A stretch of DNA of 11,497 bases from an uncultured Burkholderiales bacterium. Its GTDB lineage: Bacteria > Pseudomonadota > Gammaproteobacteria > Burkholderiales > Burkholderiaceae_C. Both the position numbers and the translations under genes were made by a program. Location of the stretch: NCBI GenBank assembly GCA_903926695.1, contig CAIYKK010000250.1:1-11497 (forward strand). Reading direction: 5' to 3'. This document shows positions 7,021 through 11,497 of this stretch, piece by piece (within the stretch, counting starts at the first letter, position 1; each line of letters opens with the position of its first letter). The notes beneath the pieces were generated by a model, which did not search any database, had not been told where the DNA came from, and worked only from the letters and a program-made list of their open reading frames with translations.

Positions 7021-8037
7021 GTGGGTATCGACGGGAATAGCGCTGCGCTATCTTTGGCAAATTCAGCGCGGCAGAAAGCCCACACCTTTCACCCAGACCC
7101 GACACCAGCACCGGAGGCTCCCGCAAAAACACCGGGGGCCGGTGAAAGCCAAGCTGGGCGTCTCTACCGAGGTCGGTTTGCGCCCTCGCCCACAGGCGCG
7201 CTGCATGCGGGCTCGCTGGTCGCGGCGCTGGCCAGTTGGCTCGATGCTAGAGCCCACAGCGGTCAGTGGCTGATCCGCATTGAAGACGTGGACACGCCGC
7301 GCTGCCAACCCGAAGCAGCGCAACTCATCCTCCACCAACTCGCCGCCTGCGGCCTGCTGCCCGACGCGCCGCCACTGTACCAGTTGCAGCGCGGCGCTGC
7401 GTACCAGCAGGCGCTTGATCAGCTGGCGGCGGCAAATTTAGCTTATCCCTGCGGCTGCACGCGGCAAGACATCGCCCGCACGCTGACCGCGTCAGGCCAC
7501 GCCCGCGAGCGCCACGGTGAACTGGTTTATCCCGGCACCTGCCACCATGGCCTGCAGGGCAAAGCGGCGCGGGCCTGGCGCTTTTTAACGGACTGCGCCG
7601 ATCAGGAAGTGATCTGGCAAGACCGTCGCCTCGGCGCGCAAACCCAAAACGTCAGCCGCGAAGTCGGCGACTTTGTGCTCAGGCGCGCCGATGGCCTGTG
7701 GGCTTATCAACTCGCCGTGGTGGTCGATGACGCCGCCCAGAGCATCACCGACATCGTGCGCGGCGAAGACCTGACCGACAACACCGCCCGGCAAATCCTG
7801 CTGCAGCGCGCGCTGAATCTGCCAACGCCGCGCTACCTGCACACGCCGCTGGTGCTAGGCGCGAACGGCGAAAAGCTCTCCAAACAAAACGGCGCGCAGG
7901 CGCTCGATCTGCACGATCCGCTGGCCGTGCTGAACCAGGCCGCCGCCGCGCTGGGCCTGCCGCCGCAGACCGGCCCGCTGGCCGACGCGCTCGGGCGCTG
8001 GGTCAATCTGTGGGCCGCTGGTCTTTTGCAGAAATAA
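7021..8037 (+). CDS. gluQ: Glutamyl-Q tRNA(Asp) synthetase (start uncertain)
   Basis: GluQ (YadB/GluQRS) is a truncated glutamyl-tRNA synthetase that attaches glutamate to queuosine at wobble position 34 of tRNA(Asp). Counting from GTG 7021, the HIGH-type motif is [15 protein letters not shown] (51-65), the zinc site is Cys144, Cys146, Tyr170 and Cys174 (YPCGCTR and VYPGTC), and the KMSKS-type motif is KLSKQ (285-289). The anticodon-binding half is absent, as expected. E. coli GluQ starts only a few residues before its GRFAPSP motif, whereas here about 47 residues precede it, they are Pro/Ala-rich, and no ATG lies among them. Only GTG 7021 and TTG 7054 are in frame, neither with a clear ribosome binding site; the core is secure from about 7165. 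It follows the renalase-like gene by 18 bases. Confidence 0.92.
   Translation: MGIDGNSAALSLANSARQKAHTFHPDPTPAPEAPAKTPGAGESQAGRLYRGRFAPSPTGALHAGSLVAALASWLDARAHSGQWLIRIEDVDTPRCQPEAAQLILHQLAACGLLPDAPPLYQLQRGAAYQQALDQLAAANLAYPCGCTRQDIARTLTASGHARERHGELVYPGTCHHGLQGKAARAWRFLTDCADQEVIWQDRRLGAQTQNVSREVGDFVLRRADGLWAYQLAVVVDDAAQSITDIVRGEDLTDNTARQILLQRALNLPTPRYLHTPLVLGANGEKLSKQNGAQALDLHDPLAVLNQAAAALGLPPQTGPLADALGRWVNLWAAGLLQK
7037..7051. repeat. Perfect 15-base palindrome just after the renalase-like gene
   Basis: ATAGCGC-T-GCGCTAT can form a hairpin with six to seven base pairs. It lies 35 bases past the renalase-like stop codon, inside the upstream-most possible reading frame of gluQ. There is no T-run after it, so it is not a classical terminator. 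It may be an RNA processing or attenuation hairpin, or a small interspersed repeat. Its position casts doubt on the GTG start of gluQ at 7021. Confidence 0.5.
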
Positions 8038-8066
8038 AACAGCCTTGCCGCCAGCGTGCGGCTGTT
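8038..8066 (+). terminator. Hairpin after gluQ, possible terminator
   Basis: AACAGCC (8038-8044) pairs with GGCTGTT (8060-8066) across a 15-base loop that itself contains complementary GCCGC/GCGGC. It begins directly after the gluQ stop codon. The following bases are GGGGC rather than a T-run, so if it terminates transcription it is not a textbook intrinsic terminator. Confidence 0.4.
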
Positions 8067-8163
8067 GGGGCAAAAGCAGCGCGCCGCCAGTGACTTTTGG
8101 CACAAAACCCGGACAAATCAAACACGCCCTTTGCCGCCCAGCCGGATTAATTCTTGCTTGTCG

Positions 8164-8187
8164 GTTAAGGTCCAGCCCGGTCTTAAC
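8164..8187. promoter_or_regulatory. Inverted repeat upstream of the giant repeat protein gene
   Basis: GTTAAG (8164-8169) and CTTAAC (8182-8187) form a six-base dyad with a 12-base spacer, 27 bases before the ATG at 8214. The 176-base spacer that contains it (8038-8213) must hold the promoter of the large gene. A weak TTGTCG/TTAACT pair with 19-base spacing overlaps the dyad. A regulator-binding role is only inferred. Confidence 0.35.
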
Positions 8188-8213
8188 TTTCTCTTACAAA
8201 AACAAAGCACTTT

Positions 8214-11200
8214 ATGAGCACCCTCAACACCGCCCCGGTTTTTCACACCGCCCGCCCTTTAGCCACAGGCAGAGAGATGATCAACGTTGGCGGCTACATC
8301 GACCAGGGCCATTGCGTGCTGGTGCAAAGCGACGGCAAAATCGTGCTCGCAGGCTCCAGCATCACCCAGGTGCTTCACATCGACTTCAGCCTGATCCGCC
8401 TGAACACCGACGGCACGCTGGACACCAGCTTCAGCGGCGACGGCAAGGCGCTGATCGCCAACGCCGACAACAATCAAGCCGCCAGCATGGCCTTGCAAAG
8501 CGACGGCAAGATCGTGCTCGCTGGCTCCAGCGGCTACCAATTCAGCCTGATCCGCCTCAACACCGACGGCTCGCTCGACACCAGCTTCAGCGAAGATGGC
8601 AAGGCCTTGTTCGGTGCGGGCACGGGCCAGAGTGTGACCATTCAGGACGATGGCAAGATTGTGCTGGTGGGCTACAACACCACTCGCACCAGCAGCAGCA
8701 GCGACCTCACCGTGTTTCGCCTCAACGCCGATGGCTCGCGCGACACCAGCTTCAGCGAGGACGGCCAGACCCTGATCGATATCAGCGGCGCCAGCGATGA
8801 GGCCCACGGCGTGGCGGTGCAACGCGATGGCAAGCTGCTCATTTCTGGCTTCGGCACCAACAGCAGCGGCAACAGCGACTTCATCCTGGTCCGCCTGAAC
8901 ACCGATGGCTCGCTCGACACCAGCTTCAGCGACGGCGGCAAGGCGCTGATCGATATCGGGGGCGCCAGCGACCAGGCCTATTGCATGACCTTGCAGAGCG
9001 ACGGCAAAGTACTGCTGGCCGGTTCAAGTAACGCCAGCCTCACCCTGATCCGGCTCAACACCGATGGCACGCTGGACACCAGCTTCAGCGAGGACGGCAA
9101 GGCCATGCTGGGCGGCGGCGTGGGCCAGAGCGTGACCGTTCAGGACGACGGCAAGATTTTGCTCACCAAACAAGGCAGCTTCGGTCTGATGCGCCTGAAC
9201 GCCGACGGCTCGACCGACACCGGCTTTGGCACCGATGGCTGGTTCACGCTGGGTGGCAACGCCGCCGCCAAGGCCTACAGCAAGGCGCAAGTCATTGCGA
9301 TGGCAGGTTTTTATCCAAACAACTACACCACCGACACAGCCTACAGCGTGGCCGTGCAGGACGACGGCAAGATTTTGGTCACCGGCTCCCGATACGACGG
9401 CAACTTCTGCGTCATGCGCCTGAACGCCGACGGCACGCTGGACTCCACTTTTGGCAGCCTGTCCGGTGGCGTGAACTGGAGCGCCAACTCCACCCTGGAC
9501 GGCACGCTCAGCCAGAGCGAAGGCATGGCGCAAGCGGCCCTGCTCGACGCCAGCGTGGCCGTGTACGACGCCGAACTGGCGGCCCTCAATGGCGGCGCGG
9601 GCAACTACAGCGGCGCCAGCCTTACCCTCAGCCGCCACGGTGGCGCTTCCAGCCACGATGTGTTTTCTGGGCTGGGCAACCTGAGTCTGGCGGGCGGCCA
9701 TGCCACGCTTTCGGGCGTGAGCGTGGGCAGCGTGAGCAACGCTGGCGGCAAGCTGGTCATCACCTTCAACGCCAGCGCGACGCAAGATCGGGTCAACGAA
9801 ACGCTTTCCAGCATCGGCTACGCCAACCCTGCCGACGCAGCGCGCACCAGCGTGCAGATCGACTGGCTGTTCAGCGACGGCGCCAGCGCCGCGCCGCAGA
9901 GCGTTACCGACAGCACCACCGTCACCTTCACATCCAACACGGCGCCGGTTTTCCACACGGCACCGCCTGCGAGCGCAGGCAAGCCGCTGATCGATGTCGG
10001 CGGCCACAACGACGAGGCCCACAGCGTGACCGTGCAGAGCGACGGCAGCATGCTGGTCGCAGGCTACAGCACCAACAGCAGCGGCACTACCGATTTCAGC
10101 GTCGTGCGCCTGAAGGCTGACGGCACGCCCGACACCAGCTTCAGCGCGGACGGCAAGGCGCTGATTGATGTCTATGGCTACGGCGACCAGGCCCACAGCG
10201 TGAGCGTGCAGAGCGACGGCAAAATCGTGCTCGCAGGCACCAGCACAACCGACACCTCCACCGACTTCAGCGTGATGCGCCTCAACGCCGACGGCACGCC
10301 CGACACCAGCTTCAGCGACGATGGCAAGGTGAGCATTCACCCCGTCCTCTACTACAGCGACGACAGCGAAGGCCAAAGCATGGCGGTGCAGAGTGACGGC
10401 AAGATTGTGGTGGCGGGCTTGAGCATCACCCCGTACCGTGGTCAATCCAACTTCAGCGTGATCCGCCTGAACACCGACGGCTCGCTCGACACCAGTTTTA
10501 GCGGTGACGGCAGGAGCGACATCCTCGATAACGGCAAGGGCCAAGGCATGACGCTGCAAAGCGACGGCAAGATTGTGCTGGCAGGCTACAACCTGAACAG
10601 CAGCAGCAACAACGACTTCACCGTGGTCCGCCTGAACGCCGATGGCTCGCCCGACACCAGCATAGGCGGGGGCGGTCAGCTCATGATCGATATCGGCGGC
10701 TACAACGACGAGGCGCACAGCGTGGCGATGCAAAGCGACGGCAAGATGATCGTCGCAGGCTACAGCGCCAACAACCTCGGCGTCAATGACTTCAGCGTGA
10801 TCCGCCTGAACGCCAACGGCGCGTTCGACACCAGCTTCAGCGGCGACGGCAAGGCGGTGATTGATGTCGGCGGCTACGGCGATCAGGCCTACAGCGTGGC
10901 CGTGCAGCGCGACGGCAAGATTGTGCTCGCGGGCAGCAGCGCCAACAGCAGCGGCGCCACGGACTTCAGCGTGGTCCGCCTGAACACCGACGGATCGCTG
11001 GACACCAGCTTCAGCGACGACGGCAAGGCGCTGATCGACATCGGCGGCTACAACGATCAAGCCTACAGCGTGACCGTGCAGAGCGACGGCAAGCTGGTGC
11101 TGGCGGGCAACAGCGCCAGCAGCAGCGGCGCCACGGACTTCAGCGTGATCCGCCTGAACGCCGACGGCTCGCTGGACACCAGCTTTGGCAACCTGCCCGC

Positions 11201-11497
11201 TGGCGTGACCTGGAGCGCCAGCTCCACCCTGGGCGGCACCGCAAGCTACATCGAAAGGACGGTGAAAGCCACCGCCCTCGACGCCAGCGTGGCCGTGTAC
11301 GACGCCGAACTGGCCGCGCTCAATGGCGGCGCAGGCAACTACGGCGGTGCCAGCGTCAGCCTCAGCCGCCACGGCAGCGCTTCCAGCCAGGACTTGTTTT
11401 CGGGGCTGGGCCATCTGAGTCTGGCGGGCGGCAGCGCGACGCTCTCGGGCGTGAAAGTGGGCAGCGTCAGCAACGCGGGCGGCAAGCTGGTCATCAC
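8214..11497 (+). CDS. Giant delta-60 beta-propeller repeat protein, probable secreted adhesin (cut by right edge)
   Basis: A single stop-free frame of 1094 codons runs off the right edge. It is built from two copies of a large module. Each has seven repeats with the delta-60 signature (QSDGKIVLAG ... FSVIRLNTDGSLDTSFS ... DGKALIDIGG), anchored by the Arg of RLN at 8397, 8553, 8718, 8892, 9051, 9192 and 9417, then 10107, 10278, 10464, 10629, 10803, 10977 and 11151. Seven repeats suggest one seven-bladed propeller per module. Each propeller is followed by an Ig/cadherin-like domain (LDASVAVYDAELAALNGG, TLSRHG, VFSGLGNLSLAGG, VQIDWLFSDG), as seen in giant adhesins. ATG 8214 is chosen because the next in-frame ATG (8277) would cut off NTAPVFHT, which recurs at the head of module 2; no Shine-Dalgarno is visible. 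No Sec signal peptide is present, so type I secretion via a C-terminal signal beyond the window is inferred. Function (adhesion, biofilm, surface layer) is not shown by the sequence. Confidence 0.9.
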   Translation, partial: MSTLNTAPVFHTARPLATGREMINVGGYIDQGHCVLVQSDGKIVLAGSSITQVLHIDFSLIRLNTDGTLDTSFSGDGKALIANADNNQAASMALQSDGKIVLAGSSGYQFSLIRLNTDGSLDTSFSEDGKALFGAGTGQSVTIQDDGKIVLVGYNTTRTSSSSDLTVFRLNADGSRDTSFSEDGQTLIDISGASDEAHGVAVQRDGKLLISGFGTNSSGNSDFILVRLNTDGSLDTSFSDGGKALIDIGGASDQAYCMTLQSDGKVLLAGSSNASLTLIRLNTDGTLDTSFSEDGKAMLGGGVGQSVTVQDDGKILLTKQGSFGLMRLNADGSTDTGFGTDGWFTLGGNAAAKAYSKAQVIAMAGFYPNNYTTDTAYSVAVQDDGKILVTGSRYDGNFCVMRLNADGTLDSTFGSLSGGVNWSANSTLDGTLSQSEGMAQAALLDASVAVYDAELAALNGGAGNYSGASLTLSRHGGASSHDVFSGLGNLSLAGGHATLSGVSVGSVSNAGGKLVITFNASATQDRVNETLSSIGYANPADAARTSVQIDWLFSDGASAAPQSVTDSTTVTFTSNTAPVFHTAPPASAGKPLIDVGGHNDEAHSVTVQSDGSMLVAGYSTNSSGTTDFSVVRLKADGTPDTSFSADGKALIDVYGYGDQAHSVSVQSDGKIVLAGTSTTDTSTDFSVMRLNADGTPDTSFSDDGKVSIHPVLYYSDDSEGQSMAVQSDGKIVVAGLSITPYRGQSNFSVIRLNTDGSLDTSFSGDGRSDILDNGKGQGMTLQSDGKIVLAGYNLNSSSNNDFTVVRLNADGSPDTSIGGGGQLMIDIGGYNDEAHSVAMQSDGKMIVAGYSANNLGVNDFSVIRLNANGAFDTSFSGDGKAVIDVGGYGDQAYSVAVQRDGKIVLAGSSANSSGATDFSVVRLNTDGSLDTSFSDDGKALIDIGGYNDQAYSVTVQSDGKLVLAGNSASSSGATDFSVIRLNADGSLDTSFGNLPAGVTWSASSTLGGTASYIERTVKATALDASVAVYDAELAALNGGAGNYGGASVSLSRHGSASSQDLFSGLGHLSLAGGSATLSGVKVGSVSNAGGKLVI
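8226..9935 (+). repeat. Super-repeat module 1 (propeller + linker domain)
   Basis: This runs from the first NTAPVFHT codon set to just before its second occurrence at 9936, giving a period of 1710 bases (570 residues). It holds seven delta-60 repeats with irregular spacing (52, 55, 58, 53, 47 and 75 residues between anchors) and then the linker domain from about 9471 (residue 420). The irregular blade lengths suggest it is the more diverged copy. Confidence 0.85.
9936..11497 (+). repeat. Super-repeat module 2 (partial, cut by window edge)
   Basis: The second module starts at NTAPVFHTAPPASAGKPLID and repeats the seven-blade plus linker order. Anchor spacing is 57, 62, 55, 58, 58 and 58 residues; the final three blades have an exact 174-base period and very similar DNA, which points to recent duplication. 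The linker domain (from about 11205) closely matches that of module 1 at DNA level and stops at the edge near KLVIT. Confidence 0.85.

Noticed and set aside
9024..11414. A 796-codon open frame on the minus strand, full of VGVQADHAE-like repeats.
   Set aside because: It is the antisense shadow of the delta-60 repeat gene; the plus-strand frame is longer, extends beyond it on both sides and has recognisable domain motifs. The apparent repeats are reverse-complement images of the blade codons.
8214..11497. Tandem repeats considered as a CRISPR-like or noncoding satellite array.
   Set aside because: The repeats are degenerate, differ in length by multiples of three and keep one open reading frame with conserved protein motifs, so they are coding repeats.

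Overview
The window is GC-rich, densely packed bacterial DNA. Gene content and protein style (a proteobacterial replicative polymerase, a LysR/pirin pair, a renalase-like flavoprotein, GluQ) suggest a betaproteobacterium of the order Burkholderiales, probably Comamonadaceae. That placement rests on pattern recognition, not on a search.

Layout, left to right. Positions 1-2300 (minus) hold the N-terminal two thirds of dnaE, the replicative DNA polymerase III alpha subunit, cut by the left edge. A 170-base divergent spacer with a perfect 15-base palindrome separates it from a rightward pair: an unrecognised 269-residue protein with an acidic proline-rich tail (2471-3280) and a short-form TrhO tRNA uridine-34 hydroxylase (3308-4057). 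TrhO converges, with only 3 bases between stop codons, on a pirin-family gene (4061-4762, minus). The pirin gene is divergent from a LysR-type regulator (4871-5824), the usual arrangement of a regulator and its target, with a dyad in the shared spacer. Next come a renalase-like FAD oxidoreductase (5923-7002) and gluQ, the glutamyl-Q tRNA(Asp) synthetase (about 7021-8037). Two tRNA wobble-position modification genes, trhO and gluQ, therefore lie within 4 kb of each other, although not in one operon.

The right 3.3 kb (8214 to the edge) is a single open frame running off the window. It encodes a very large repeat protein: at least 1094 residues made of two copies of a roughly 570-residue module. 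Each module has exactly seven delta-60-type beta-propeller repeats followed by an Ig/cadherin-like linker domain of the kind found in giant secreted adhesins. There is no Sec signal peptide at the start, so type I secretion through a C-terminal signal outside the window is the most plausible route. This is the most unusual object in the window. The other genes are ordinary housekeeping or accessory genes, and I see no mobile element, CRISPR array, tRNA or rRNA.
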